This document shows, piece by piece, positions 33,830 to 42,950 of a DNA stretch of 64,000 bases. The position numbers and the translations under genes were made by a program. Under the pieces are notes generated by a model, which ran no database searches, was not told the DNA's origin, and was given only the letters and a program-made list of their open reading frames with translations. This DNA comes from G965205525 sp965205525 (GTDB lineage Bacteria; Pseudomonadota; Gammaproteobacteria; JABABF01): positions 1,054,001-1,118,000 of the forward strand of contig OZ242171.1 in NCBI GenBank assembly GCA_965205525.1, in the 5' to 3' direction. The stretch's first letter is position 1. Every line of letters begins with the position of its first letter.

Positions 33830-35812
33830 TCAACTGCCGGATAAAGGCGGCCCCACGGGCAATGGTTGTGCATCTCCCCCTTGTTTCTCCTGCTCTGCTG
33901 CCTGCTCCGAGCGCAGGCGAATAGAATCCATGTAGCCGAGTACCCTCAGCACACTATTCCTTTGCTGTGGTTTGAGTGCTGGCCGTCTGCCCGGCTCTAA
34001 TGCTTTCCTAAAATACCCTTCCGCCTCCTCCAGCCTGCCCAGGGCCTGCAGTACAGAGGCTTTCTGCACAAAGGATTTTGGAGTGGCTCGCAACTCTACC
34101 AGCTGCTCAGCTTTTTCTAAAGCTTTCTCGTAATTCCCCAGGCGCGCATAGGCAATGGAAGTATTATTCAGCGTATGCATCAGATTTGGGTAACTTCCCA
34201 GCACGTCCTCCCATGCTTCTATCGCGCGCGCCACCTCGCCGCGCTGCATGTGACCGACGGCAATAAAATTGGCCATCCGCTTGCGCCCCCTGCTCCAGCG
34301 CAATGCCTCCTTGCCATGCAGCAGGGTCAGATAATAATTCTGCTGATGAGACGCGATCGTGGCGCGACGAAAATGAATCTCCGAGTTGTACCATCGGTAG
34401 TGAAGAACGAGCAGTCCCACACACAGCAGGACTGAAACGATTGCAGCAGGCCGAGCTATCCTGGCCGCCGGCAGGTGAAACGCGGGCGAGCGATCATTCA
34501 CCTTGCGATAATAAAAATCTAAAGCACCGCCATACACCATGAACAACATGACTGGCACCGGCTGTTCAAAGGGGAAACTGCCGAGCGCATTCACTGCCAT
34601 GCCGACCATGGCCGCCCCGGCACCCAGCACCAGCCAGCTGTCCCTTCTCTCTATGCGCCTTAGCACATTGAACAATACTCGCACCACCTGCACGCCCATC
34701 CAGAGCAGGAAAAACATGCCGATAAGCCCTAGTTCTGCAGTCAGTTCCAAATAGTCCTGATGGGTATTGATATGCTGTACCTCGTAGCTCATCTCCCGGT
34801 CAAAACGCCACTTCATGTGGTACAGGGGATATTCAACCATCCAGTTGCCCACCCCGAAACCGATCAGGGGGCGATCTGCGATCATGGCAATCGTATTCAG
34901 CCAGATCTGAAAGCGCGTCTCTCCTGTAAACGTAACGAGCGCATTATATAATTGGGTAAATCTTTCTACGAGCCGAAAGAATATAATGCCGCCATTCCCG
35001 TCCTCAATCAGGAACAGACTTGCAATCAGCAACCCTATGCCCACTGCTGTAAATAAGAGCACATAGAAAACCTTTCTCCTTTCTCCGTCATATGCATATT
35101 TATACAGTGCCAAAAGCATGAGTAACAGCACTTCAACCGAGGCGGCGATAATAGAGCCCCGTGTATCGGAGGTAAGAATAAAAAAGAGTGCGATGAAGCC
35201 AAAGAATGCAAACACCAACTTCCACAGTATCTGTGTGGAATACATGACAAGTGCTACACAAAGTGGGAAAATCAAGAGCGTGTATTGAGCCGCCATATTC
35301 TTGTTGTTAAAAGTAGCGGCAGGCTTAGCATGCTGGTCTACCCAATCCACATCAAAAAAATACTGAGCCAAGCCGAGCATCAAAAGCAGTGCACCGGCGA
35401 AGAAAATCCCTTGCAGCACCAGGCGGACATGTCTTTCCTCCCGCAAGCTCTGGGATATCAAGAATCCCAGCAGAAGCGCCCCGCCCCAATCCAGCAGCTT
35501 GACCGCGCCTTCATAATAATTATGGGCCCATAGCAAAGACAGCAGAGCCCAAGCATAAAAAAGCAGAGCGGGGAACAGCACGGGGCCGTACCAGAGCGGG
35601 ATTCGCCGGCTGCCGGATTGCAGGAAAAGGAATAGCGCCAGTATCCCGGCGCTTCCCACCTGAATAATGGAAGCGGTATGCAGGTCTGGAGAGTAGCCGT
35701 ACGCATGTCCGTATACACCGAGAACCGGGGGTGCACCAACCAATACTGCTAGAATTAAGACATACCAGACAGGTACCTTGCTTATCGCTGCCCTAGTCGC
35801 CATCGCATCCAT
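33830..35812 (-). CDS. O-antigen ligase/polymerase-like membrane protein with C-terminal TPR repeats
   Basis: About 660 residues with ten or more membrane helices in the first 400, including a large periplasmic loop (about residues 290-345, with FGVGNWMVEYPLYHMKW and HINTHQDYLELTAELGLIG, the Wzy/WaaL-family region) and a C-terminal domain of TPR-like repeats (YPNLMHTLNNTSIAYARLGNYEKALEKAE and related). Such proteins polymerise or ligate polysaccharide to lipid A or to proteins. I chose ATG 35812 because the first 46 codons of the open frame look unrelated; ATG 35803 is an alternative. It is divergent from the sugar transferase at 35997. Confidence 0.8.
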   Translation of the reverse strand: MDAMATRAAISKVPVWYVLILAVLVGAPPVLGVYGHAYGYSPDLHTASIIQVGSAGILALFLFLQSGSRRIPLWYGPVLFPALLFYAWALLSLLWAHNYYEGAVKLLDWGGALLLGFLISQSLREERHVRLVLQGIFFAGALLLMLGLAQYFFDVDWVDQHAKPAATFNNKNMAAQYTLLIFPLCVALVMYSTQILWKLVFAFFGFIALFFILTSDTRGSIIAASVEVLLLMLLALYKYAYDGERRKVFYVLLFTAVGIGLLIASLFLIEDGNGGIIFFRLVERFTQLYNALVTFTGETRFQIWLNTIAMIADRPLIGFGVGNWMVEYPLYHMKWRFDREMSYEVQHINTHQDYLELTAELGLIGMFFLLWMGVQVVRVLFNVLRRIERRDSWLVLGAGAAMVGMAVNALGSFPFEQPVPVMLFMVYGGALDFYYRKVNDRSPAFHLPAARIARPAAIVSVLLCVGLLVLHYRWYNSEIHFRRATIASHQQNYYLTLLHGKEALRWSRGRKRMANFIAVGHMQRGEVARAIEAWEDVLGSYPNLMHTLNNTSIAYARLGNYEKALEKAEQLVELRATPKSFVQKASVLQALGRLEEAEGYFRKALEPGRRPALKPQQRNSVLRVLGYMDSIRLRSEQAAEQEKQGGDAQPLPVGPPLSGS

Positions 35813-35996
35813 TGCACCATTCTTAGTATCTTGCGCCCGAACGGCAGGCGAGCGATGAGCAGTTCGCAGGCGAGCGGCACTCGCCTTCCCAGATCTTCTG
35901 TGTTTCTTGCCCAAGATATCTATACAACTGAAAACAAAAACACCGTCCACCGCTTTTAGCTACAGCAGGCAGACAAGCGAAACAGTATAGCTGACC

Positions 35997-37244
35997 ATGC
36001 AAATTTTGCCGAATAGGATGATTCTCCTTTCGCCTCGGATGCTAGCGGATATCTCCGGGCTGCTTCTGGCTGCCTTCGCCACTCTCCTGCTGCGAGGAGC
36101 TCTCTCTCCCGCCCTGCTCCCGCCCCAGGACCTATCTGCCCTTGCCGGAGGCGGCCTCGCCCTCCTCGGCTACACGCTGTATCGGCATCGCCGCCGCACA
36201 CTCCCCTGCCATCTTGAACTGGTCCGAGTCCTGCCGAGGCTGGGAGCCTGCTTCGGCGCAGTTGCACTGGGCATGACGCTGTCGAGCATTCCCTGGTCAG
36301 CAGGCACCTTTCTTCTTTACCTGGGACTGAGCCTGCCCTGGGCCCTGGCATCCGCCTGGCTGGAACTGCGTCACGCACAGCCCAAGCTGCTGCTGGCATC
36401 CCACGGCTGCTGGAAACCGCTGGCCAGAGCGCCGGGGAATGCCCGCCTGGAGGTGCTGGAAAAGCCAGCGCCGGAACTGCCCAAAGACAGCTGTATGGTG
36501 GCGGATTTAGAGAGCCTGCCTGCCCATTGGGGCCTGCTGTCACGGCAAGGTATGCCGGTATACGATGTATTCTCCGCCTACGAGAAGCTAAATGGGCGTA
36601 TCTGTCTGGCACAGCCCGCCCGTATCCCGACAGCATCCTTTCATATCTCTTCGCTGTACCGTTGGAAAAGCCTCTTGGATTTTCTCCTGAGTTTTCTGCT
36701 GCTGAGTGCTTTCTTGCCGCTGATGGTCATCATCGGTATCGCCATTCGGCTGGATACTTCCGGTCCAATCCTATTTTCCCAAGAGCGGATCGGACGCATG
36801 GGACACCGATTTAATATGCTGAAATTTCGAACCATGGATGCGACGACCAGCCGCAGCGATTTCAAACGCTCCACCGACAGCCGGGACAGGCGTATCACTC
36901 GCATCGGACGTCTGCTCAGAAAATTTCGCCTTGACGAGCTGCCCCAGCTCTTTAACGTCTTGCGCGGAGAGATGAGCCTGATCGGCCCCAGGCCGGCCGT
37001 CTCTTTCGTGCACGACAGACAGTCCTGCCTTATACCCCTATATTCCTATCGCCTGACAGTGCGCCCCGGCATTACGGGATGGGCCCAAGTGCACCAGGGC
37101 TATGTGTCGGACGAAAACTTGGCAGAGAGCCAGAAAAAAGTGGAGTACGACCTTTATTACATCAAGCATTTTTCCCTGTGGCTGGATATCGCCATTTTTC
37201 TCATGACCTTGGCAGTCGTTCTCGGCGGTCGGGGAGCTCGCTGA
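35997..37244 (+). CDS. Undecaprenyl-phosphate sugar phosphotransferase (WbaP/WcaJ type)
   Basis: A 415-residue membrane enzyme that starts polysaccharide assembly by moving a sugar-1-phosphate onto undecaprenyl phosphate. The N-terminal half has about four helices with an unrecognised cytoplasmic part; a further helix (LLDFLLSFLLLSAFLPLMVIIG, about residues 225-248) precedes the catalytic domain: SQERIGRMGHRFNMLKFRTMD, FRLDELPQLFNVLRGEMSLIGPRP and the end YDLYYIKHFSLWLDIAIFLMTL. The divergent O-antigen ligase-like gene supports a shared surface-polysaccharide pathway. The specific sugar is not predictable. Confidence 0.88.
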   Translation: MQILPNRMILLSPRMLADISGLLLAAFATLLLRGALSPALLPPQDLSALAGGGLALLGYTLYRHRRRTLPCHLELVRVLPRLGACFGAVALGMTLSSIPWSAGTFLLYLGLSLPWALASAWLELRHAQPKLLLASHGCWKPLARAPGNARLEVLEKPAPELPKDSCMVADLESLPAHWGLLSRQGMPVYDVFSAYEKLNGRICLAQPARIPTASFHISSLYRWKSLLDFLLSFLLLSAFLPLMVIIGIAIRLDTSGPILFSQERIGRMGHRFNMLKFRTMDATTSRSDFKRSTDSRDRRITRIGRLLRKFRLDELPQLFNVLRGEMSLIGPRPAVSFVHDRQSCLIPLYSYRLTVRPGITGWAQVHQGYVSDENLAESQKKVEYDLYYIKHFSLWLDIAIFLMTLAVVLGGRGAR

Positions 37245-37280
37245 AAGGACACTCCCCGGCCGCCAAAAACGGCTGGCCAC

Positions 37281-37622
37281 TCAGTCCAAAATGAGCAGAT
37301 GCTGGTTCTTCTCCAGCAGACTGGCACCGATGCCCCGCACCTGCTTCAGATCATCCAAACTCTGAAAAGGTCCGTGCTTGTCACGATAGGCGATAATCGC
37401 CTGGGCAAGCTTGGGCCCGACCCCGGACAGGGTCTCTAGTACCTTCGCGTTTGCGTGATTGATGCTGATCCCTATGGGCGGGCAATCTCCCTCCAGCACG
37501 CTGCCCGCTGCATCCTTGCAAACCGAGGTCAATGGGGGCGGAGCTTGGGCCAAGCCCCCGGAAGAGGCGAGGAGAAGAGATATAAGCCCGAGGATCGGGA
37601 GAAGGGATTTTAGGTTTTCCAT
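37281..37622 (-). CDS. ComEA-like helix-hairpin-helix protein, exported
   Basis: A 113-residue protein with a signal peptide or membrane anchor (LLPILGLISLLLASSGGLAQA) and a C-terminal helix-hairpin-helix DNA-binding domain: ISINHANAKVLETLSGVGPKLAQAIIAYRDKHGPFQSLDDLKQVRGIG. This is the topology of ComEA-type periplasmic DNA receptors of natural transformation, but similar short proteins are common and no other competence gene is nearby. The start has a strong AAGGAGGT site at the usual distance. It is convergent with the sugar transferase gene, 36 bp away. Confidence 0.85.
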   Translation of the reverse strand: MENLKSLLPILGLISLLLASSGGLAQAPPPLTSVCKDAAGSVLEGDCPPIGISINHANAKVLETLSGVGPKLAQAIIAYRDKHGPFQSLDDLKQVRGIGASLLEKNQHLLILD

Positions 37623-37657
37623 GGCGTACCTCCTTGGAAGGCCGAGACGATGTTCAG

Positions 37658-37685
37658 GGTCACAGCCTGCTTAGGCTGAGTGACC
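37658..37685. promoter_or_regulatory. Interrupted inverted repeat upstream of the ComEA-like gene
   Basis: GGTCAC-AGCC-TGCTTA-GGCT-GA-GTGACC: the outer 6-bp and inner 4-bp arms pair around a 6-base loop. It is 35 bases upstream of the ComEA-like start. No T run follows on either strand, so an operator or an mRNA leader hairpin is more likely than a terminator. Confidence 0.4.
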
Positions 37686-37904
37686 GATTCGATAAAATAA
37701 TACGACTGCTCTGAAAGTTGCGCAAGGTGCAGCATGCATTCCTATGGAAAATAAAAATTATATTTGAACCAATCAGTTAGATAAATGATCTCAATTATCT
37801 ATGACAAAAGGTCAGCAAGCAGCTGCCTCTTATGCTGTTCCTCTTCGCCCTCCTAGGCTGGCTGCTGAGGCAAGGGAGCCGGGAGCCCGGCATCCCCTGA
37901 ATTC

Positions 37905-39215
37905 CTACAAATTGTAGCCGCTCTCGTTATGCTGGTCTATGTCTAGACCCTCTATCTCGGTCTCGGCACTTACCCGCCAGGGGACAAGGAGACCGCAGAG
38001 TTTGAGAAGCAGGAAAGTGACGACAGCGGTGTAGATGAAAACCGCGGCGATGCCTGCCAGCTGGACTGTCAGCTGTGACATCATCGGCAGGTTTGCACCC
38101 TGACCGCCGAACATCGGGTTAGCCAGTATTGCAACCAGCAGTACGCCGAGCATGCCTCCCACGCCATGGACAGGGAAAACATCTAGAGAATCGTCTATAC
38201 GAAGACGCTGTTTGAGGAATACCGTAGCGTTGAAGCAGATCAAACCGGCCAGGATACCCAGCACAACTGAGCCCCCCGGACCGACAAAACCAGAGGCTGG
38301 CGTGATGGTGCCAAGACCGGCGACCATGCCGGTAGCTGCGCCCAGGGCACTGGGTTTGCCATAGCGGAACCACTCTATGCACATCCAGGTGAAGGCCCCC
38401 GCGGCGGCAGCCAGGTGTGTGCACAAGAGCGCCATGCCCGCATCCCCGTTGGCGGCCAGTGCACTGCCGGCATTAAAGCCGAACCAGCCCACCCACAGCA
38501 TTGCGGCACCAGCCAGCACCATGGTCATATTGTGGGGCGGATGGTTATTCCCCGGAAAATGGCGACGCGCGCCCAGCACCAAGGCCGCGACCAGGGCGGA
38601 GACACCAGCGGTAAGATGCACCACCAGTCCCCCTGCAAAATCCATTACCCCCATCTCCTGCAGCCAGCCGCCGCCCCATACCCAGTGAGCCACCGGCGCG
38701 TACAGCAAAAGCCCCCAGAGGGCAGAAAACCAGAGAACTGTGGAGAAACGGACCCGCTCGGCAAATGCGCCGACAATCAGTGCCGGCGTAATAATTGCAA
38801 AGGTCATCTGAAAAGCGACAAACACCGATTCCGGAATGCTGCCGCTCAGCGTGTCTTCTTTAAGCCCGGCGAGGAATAAACGGCTGAAATCGCCGATCCA
38901 AGGGCTGCCGGAACCGAAAGCCAGGCTATAACCGGCGACAAACCATAAAAGGGAAGCAAGACAGGCGATCCCGAAACACTGCATCATGACAGTCAGCACA
39001 TTCCGGGAGCGCACCAGGCCACCGTAAAAAAGAGCGAGCCCCGGCAGGGTCATGAAGAGCACGAGGGCCGTGGAGGCGAGGATCCAAGCGGTATCCCCGC
39101 TATCTAATTCCACTTCCCCGGCAAAAGCCGACGGCGATAGGAGAAGAGCAAAAACCGCTGCTGGCAGAATCCGCCAAAAATTGAGGTGCATTCGTTTTAC
39201 CATCAAATGAAACAT
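37905..39215 (-). CDS. amtB: Ammonium transporter
   Basis: A 436-residue Amt/MEP/Rh channel. A signal peptide (LPAAVFALLLSPSAFA) is followed by about eleven membrane helices. Family segments: PGLALFYGGLVRSRN, CFGIACLASLLWFVAGYSLAFG, and DFAGGLVVHLTAGVSAL with the first pore histidine, then FPVHGVGGMLGVL with the second. It moves ammonia into the cell when ammonium is scarce. No glnK gene is adjacent, which is unusual since glnK-amtB pairs are common. The start could be any of ATG 39215, 39203 or 39191; none has a good ribosome site. Confidence 0.95.
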   Translation of the reverse strand: MFHLMVKRMHLNFWRILPAAVFALLLSPSAFAGEVELDSGDTAWILASTALVLFMTLPGLALFYGGLVRSRNVLTVMMQCFGIACLASLLWFVAGYSLAFGSGSPWIGDFSRLFLAGLKEDTLSGSIPESVFVAFQMTFAIITPALIVGAFAERVRFSTVLWFSALWGLLLYAPVAHWVWGGGWLQEMGVMDFAGGLVVHLTAGVSALVAALVLGARRHFPGNNHPPHNMTMVLAGAAMLWVGWFGFNAGSALAANGDAGMALLCTHLAAAAGAFTWMCIEWFRYGKPSALGAATGMVAGLGTITPASGFVGPGGSVVLGILAGLICFNATVFLKQRLRIDDSLDVFPVHGVGGMLGVLLVAILANPMFGGQGANLPMMSQLTVQLAGIAAVFIYTAVVTFLLLKLCGLLVPWRVSAETEIEGLDIDQHNESGYNL

Positions 39216-39351
39216 CGCTGAAAAAAAAGGCTAAAAAACCTGCTGAGTACGCTGTGCTCTTCCCTTCCCTACGCACGCAGCCTAAGGTACGCCGGAGAAG
39301 CGGTGAGCCTGCTGTGTTTTCGTTTTCCCTTTCCCCCACGCACAGGGCGCA

Positions 39352-40527
39352 TCAATGTGAAAGGTATTGTATCCCCTCTTCCAAGCCTGTCAAGGTAAGC
39401 GGATACATGCAATCCTGCACCATGCTGCGAATCATGCCGACCGTCTGCATGGAATCCCAGTGATCCCGGGGCAGCGGATTGAGCCAAATCAGCTTGTCAA
39501 AATACGCAGTCAGGCGCTTTAACCACGCTTCCCCTGCCTCGTCATTCCAGTGGTCTATGCTGCCCCCTGGCTGCACAATTTCGTAGGGGGACATCGCTGC
39601 ATCGCCGACGATCACCAGCTTGCAGTCACGACCGTACTTGCGCAGAACATCTTCCATTGGCACTGTTTCGTTGTAGCGCAGATGATTGTCTCGCCATACT
39701 GACTCATAAATAAAATTGTGAAAATAAAAATATTCCAAATATTTAAATTCAGAACGAGCGGCGGAAAACAGCTCTTCGCAGACCTGCACATGCGGATCCA
39801 TGGAGCCGCCGACATCTAAAAACAGCAGCACCTTGACCGCATTGCGGCGCTCGGGAACCATCTTCAGATCCAACAGGCCAGCATTGTGTGCCGTGGCCCG
39901 GATGGTGCTCGGCAGGTCCAGCTCCTCTTCCGCCCCGGTGCGGGCAAAGCGGCGCAGGCGGCGCAGGGCCATCTTGATATTGCGCGTGCCAATTTCCACA
40001 TCGCCATCTAGGTTGCGGTACTCACGGCGCTCCCACATCTTCACCGCGCGCCGCTGACCGCTCTCTCCTTTGACCCGAATGCCCGCCGGATGATAGCCGC
40101 CGTGACCGAAAGGTGATGTGCCGCCGGTGCCGATCCAGCGATTGCCTCCCTCGTGCCGCTCGCGCTGCTCTGCCAAGCGCCGCTGGAATTCTTCTAGCAG
40201 CTTTTCCAGGCCGCCCATTTCCTCAATGGCTGCCATTTCCTCCTCGCTCAGCTCCCGCTGCAGGTTCTGCCGCAGCCAGTCTTCGGGAATCAGCGTCTCT
40301 AGCGCTTCGCCGAGGTTCTGCACGCCGCGAAAATAGGCCGCAAAGGCGAGGTCAAACCGATCAAACCACTTTTCATCCTTAACCAAGCAGGCTCGCGACA
40401 GATTGTAAAACTCGTCCCAGCTGGCAAAGGCCACCCGACTCTGCAGAGCGGAGAGCAGGTCAAGGAATTCCCGCAGGGTGACCGGCACGCCGGCCCGGCG
40501 GAGAACGGTAAAAAAGTTCAGCAGCAT
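39352..40527 (-). CDS. VWA domain protein (CoxE-like)
   Basis: A 391-residue protein of the CoxE-like group. The C-terminal von Willebrand A domain starts with VLLFLDVGGSMDPHVQVCEELF (about residue 235), where the metal-binding DxSxS motif is DVGGS, and continues through KLVIVGDAAMSPYEIV and DHWNDEAGEAWLKRLTAYFDKLIWLNP. The N-terminal part includes helical FLDLLSALQSRVAFASW and a charged middle segment (ERREYRNLDGD). It is transcribed after the MoxR ATPase with a 9-bp gap. MoxR/VWA pairs act as chaperones that mature metalloenzymes or membrane complexes; the client is unknown. Confidence 0.88.
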   Translation of the reverse strand: MLLNFFTVLRRAGVPVTLREFLDLLSALQSRVAFASWDEFYNLSRACLVKDEKWFDRFDLAFAAYFRGVQNLGEALETLIPEDWLRQNLQRELSEEEMAAIEEMGGLEKLLEEFQRRLAEQRERHEGGNRWIGTGGTSPFGHGGYHPAGIRVKGESGQRRAVKMWERREYRNLDGDVEIGTRNIKMALRRLRRFARTGAEEELDLPSTIRATAHNAGLLDLKMVPERRNAVKVLLFLDVGGSMDPHVQVCEELFSAARSEFKYLEYFYFHNFIYESVWRDNHLRYNETVPMEDVLRKYGRDCKLVIVGDAAMSPYEIVQPGGSIDHWNDEAGEAWLKRLTAYFDKLIWLNPLPRDHWDSMQTVGMIRSMVQDCMYPLTLTGLEEGIQYLSH

Positions 40528-40536
40528 AGGCCGAAC

Positions 40537-41397
40537 TCAGCGGGGCGCCGATTCCCGTCTGTGCATGAAGGCAAGACGCTCAAGCAGATGCAAGTCCTGC
40601 TCGTTTTTGATCAGTGCGCCATACAGGGGCGGCACCGCCCGGGAAGCATCGCGGTCGCGCAATACCGAGGCCGGGATATCATCTGACAGAAGAAGTTTCA
40701 GCCAGTCCAAGAGCTCAGAGGTGGAAGGTTTCTTTTTCAGGCCGGGCACTTCACGCACATTGAAAAATATTTCAAGCGCATCTTTTACTAAGGATTTCTT
40801 GATCTCTGGAAAATGCACCCGAATAATGGCTTCCAAAGTTTCCCGGTCTGGGAACTGGATGTAATGAAACATGCAGCGGCGCAGAAAAGCGTCCGGCAAT
40901 TCTTTTTCGTTATTGCTGGTGATCATCACCACCGGGCGGGTCCCGGCGCGCACAGTGCGATCTAATTCATACACGTAAAACTCCATGCGGTCCAGCTCTT
41001 GCAGGAGGTCATTAGGGAATTCAATATCGGCCTTGTCAACTTCATCAATTAAAAGAACAGACTTCTGCTTGGCTTCAAATACTTCCCACAGCTTGCCGGG
41101 GCGGATGTAATTGGAAATTTCCTTTACTTTCCCATCTCCCAGCTGGGAATCCCGCAGGCGGGCCACCGCGTCGTACTCATACAGCCCCTGCTGGGCCTTG
41201 GTGGTGGACTTGATATGCCATTCTGCAAGAGGCATGCCCAGTGCCATGGCGACCTCCTCGGCCAGCATGGTCTTGCCGGTGCCGGGCTCCCCTTTGATCA
41301 GCAGCGGTCGCTCTAAGGTGATCGCGGCATTGACCGCCATCAGCAAGTCAGGGGTGGCGATATAGCGTTCTGTTCCAGTAAATTTCTTAGATGACAT
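40537..41397 (-). CDS. MoxR family AAA+ ATPase
   Basis: A 286-residue AAA+ ATPase with Walker A GEPGTGKTMLAEE (about residues 37-49), Walker B VLLIDEVDKADIEFPNDLL (about 119-137), sensor-1 region VVMITSNNEKELPDAFLRRC with the arginine finger, and a C-terminal lid. The sequence matches the MoxR subgroup that pairs with VWA proteins. It is the first gene of a two-gene unit with the CoxE-like protein. Likely cytoplasmic. Confidence 0.92.
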   Translation of the reverse strand: MSSKKFTGTERYIATPDLLMAVNAAITLERPLLIKGEPGTGKTMLAEEVAMALGMPLAEWHIKSTTKAQQGLYEYDAVARLRDSQLGDGKVKEISNYIRPGKLWEVFEAKQKSVLLIDEVDKADIEFPNDLLQELDRMEFYVYELDRTVRAGTRPVVMITSNNEKELPDAFLRRCMFHYIQFPDRETLEAIIRVHFPEIKKSLVKDALEIFFNVREVPGLKKKPSTSELLDWLKLLLSDDIPASVLRDRDASRAVPPLYGALIKNEQDLHLLERLAFMHRRESAPR

Positions 41398-41452
41398 ATG
41401 GTGCTGCCTGTCTTGAGAGGTGCTCCTATTATCGCCTCCGGCGGTCGCCAGT

Positions 41453-41830
41453 TCAAGATACGCGCCGCCTCTGCCGACGATTGCACAGTGCCGACAAGCA
41501 TAGCACTAGGCAGGCTGCTCCGAGCACCGCGAGCAGCAATCTCCTGCCCGCCCATGCCGCGACGGCGCTATCGCCATTCAGCAAAGCAACCGCGAAGGTG
41601 GTCAGTGCCGGCATGACCAAAACAGATTCACCGAAAGGTGGAGCCGTCGGCAGCAGCGTCGCGACCGCCACAGGCCACAGCAAAAGCCGGCGAGCCAGGG
41701 GCGAGATGCGAAAAAACCCGAGACACCATCTCCACTGCCACAGCACCACCAGGACCGCGGCCAAGTACAGGGGCCAGCCGGATTCCGTATCCGCTGGAAT
41801 GCGCAGGAGCAGCCAGTCCAGGAGTTCCAT
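41453..41830 (-). CDS. Small four-helix membrane protein of unknown function
   Basis: A 125-residue protein whose ATG (41830-41828) shares bases with the rnd stop codon (TGATG), so it is translationally coupled to RNase D. About four hydrophobic stretches: 20-38 (LYLAAVLVVLWQWRWCLGF), 46-62 (LLLWPVAVATLLPTAPP), 69-85 and 92-115 (LLLAVLGAACLVLCLSALC), ending with a basic tail RRQRRRVS. I do not recognise a family. Coupling and uniform hydrophobicity support a real gene. Confidence 0.6.
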   Translation of the reverse strand: MELLDWLLLRIPADTESGWPLYLAAVLVVLWQWRWCLGFFRISPLARRLLLWPVAVATLLPTAPPFGESVLVMPALTTFAVALLNGDSAVAAWAGRRLLLAVLGAACLVLCLSALCNRRQRRRVS

Positions 41831-42948
41831 CAGCCCCTAAGCAAATCGCCCAGCAGCGAATGCCGCCAGCCCCCTTGCAGGCGCTCCGGCAGAGCACCGC
41901 TTTTCAGCACAGCCCGGGCGGCCTGTCGGCATTCCTGACGCGACAGGAGGAGACCGGGGGACAGGGACAGGGAGCGCGCCCGCTCCGCCACCCCCTGGCG
42001 GATGCTCTGCTCCAGGGCCCTGCAGTCGTCATTCGCAGGCGCCCTGGTCGTCTCCTCGGGTGCCGCCGTCTGCGGCCGGGTCAGCAGCTGCAAAAGCTCG
42101 CGGCCCCAGCGCCGGGAAAGACGCGGCGGAAAGCCGGGCAGCGCCGCCATCTCTGCCAGGAAACCCGGGGGATGATTCGCCAAGAGCACCAGCAGTTCGT
42201 CTTTCATCAGCCAGCTGCGGGGGATATTCTCCTGACTGGCTTTGGCTTCGCGAAAGGCGCATAAAAGCCGAAGCCGCTCCCGCGCCTGTACCGATTGACA
42301 GCTCCCCGACAGCCGCTGCAGCATTGCCTGCAGGGTTTTCTCCGGCTGCAGCAGTTCGGGTATTCGAGCGCAATCCTCCAGCACCCAGTCAAGCCGCTGC
42401 TCTCTTTTCAAATCCCGCTCCAGCTCTCGGTACAGGGGCAGAAGCCAGCGTACATCCTCTGCCGCATAGTGAACCTGGGCCGGGCGCAGGGGACGCTGAA
42501 GCCAGTCGGAGCAGGTCTCACCGTCGGGCACGGTGATGCCCAGCCGCCGCTCCACCAGATGGCGGTAGCCGACTTGGGGCGGATCTCCCAGGAAAGCGGC
42601 GGCCAGCTGGGTATCAAACAAGGGCTCGGGCGAGGCCCCCGCCAGCTGCTGCAGCACCTGAATATCCTCCCGGCAGGCGTGCAGCACCTTCAGCGTGTCC
42701 GGGGCCTCCAGCAGGCGACGCAGAGGGCTAAAGTCACGCAGGATCAGCGGGTCGACCAGGCAGCAGCGCTGGCCATCTGCGATCTGCACCAGGGCGGGCA
42801 CCGAGTGGAAAGTCCGGCGACGCTCAAACTCCGTATCAATGGCGACTGCCGGCAGCCGACACCACTCCTCCGCCAGCTGTATCAGCTGGCCGGCATCTCG
42901 GATGATGATCGGCCGAGTCGCGGTCTGCGCCGCCGGGCTTGCCGCCAT
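41830..42948 (-). CDS. rnd: Ribonuclease D
   Basis: A 372-residue 3'-5' exoribonuclease that trims tRNA precursors. The DEDD catalytic set is visible: AIDTEFERRRTFH (Asp and Glu near residues 37-39), HACREDIQVL (Asp near 94) and the Tyr-Asp of VHYAAEDVRWLLPLY (about residues 157-171). A C-terminal HRDC domain follows (RLRLLCAFREAKASQENIPRSWLMKDE). The length matches E. coli RNase D (375). Its stop overlaps the start of a small membrane protein gene; the recR stop lies three bases upstream of its start. Confidence 0.95.
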   Translation of the reverse strand: MAASPAAQTATRPIIIRDAGQLIQLAEEWCRLPAVAIDTEFERRRTFHSVPALVQIADGQRCCLVDPLILRDFSPLRRLLEAPDTLKVLHACREDIQVLQQLAGASPEPLFDTQLAAAFLGDPPQVGYRHLVERRLGITVPDGETCSDWLQRPLRPAQVHYAAEDVRWLLPLYRELERDLKREQRLDWVLEDCARIPELLQPEKTLQAMLQRLSGSCQSVQARERLRLLCAFREAKASQENIPRSWLMKDELLVLLANHPPGFLAEMAALPGFPPRLSRRWGRELLQLLTRPQTAAPEETTRAPANDDCRALEQSIRQGVAERARSLSLSPGLLLSRQECRQAARAVLKSGALPERLQGGWRHSLLGDLLRG

Positions 42949-42950
42949 CT

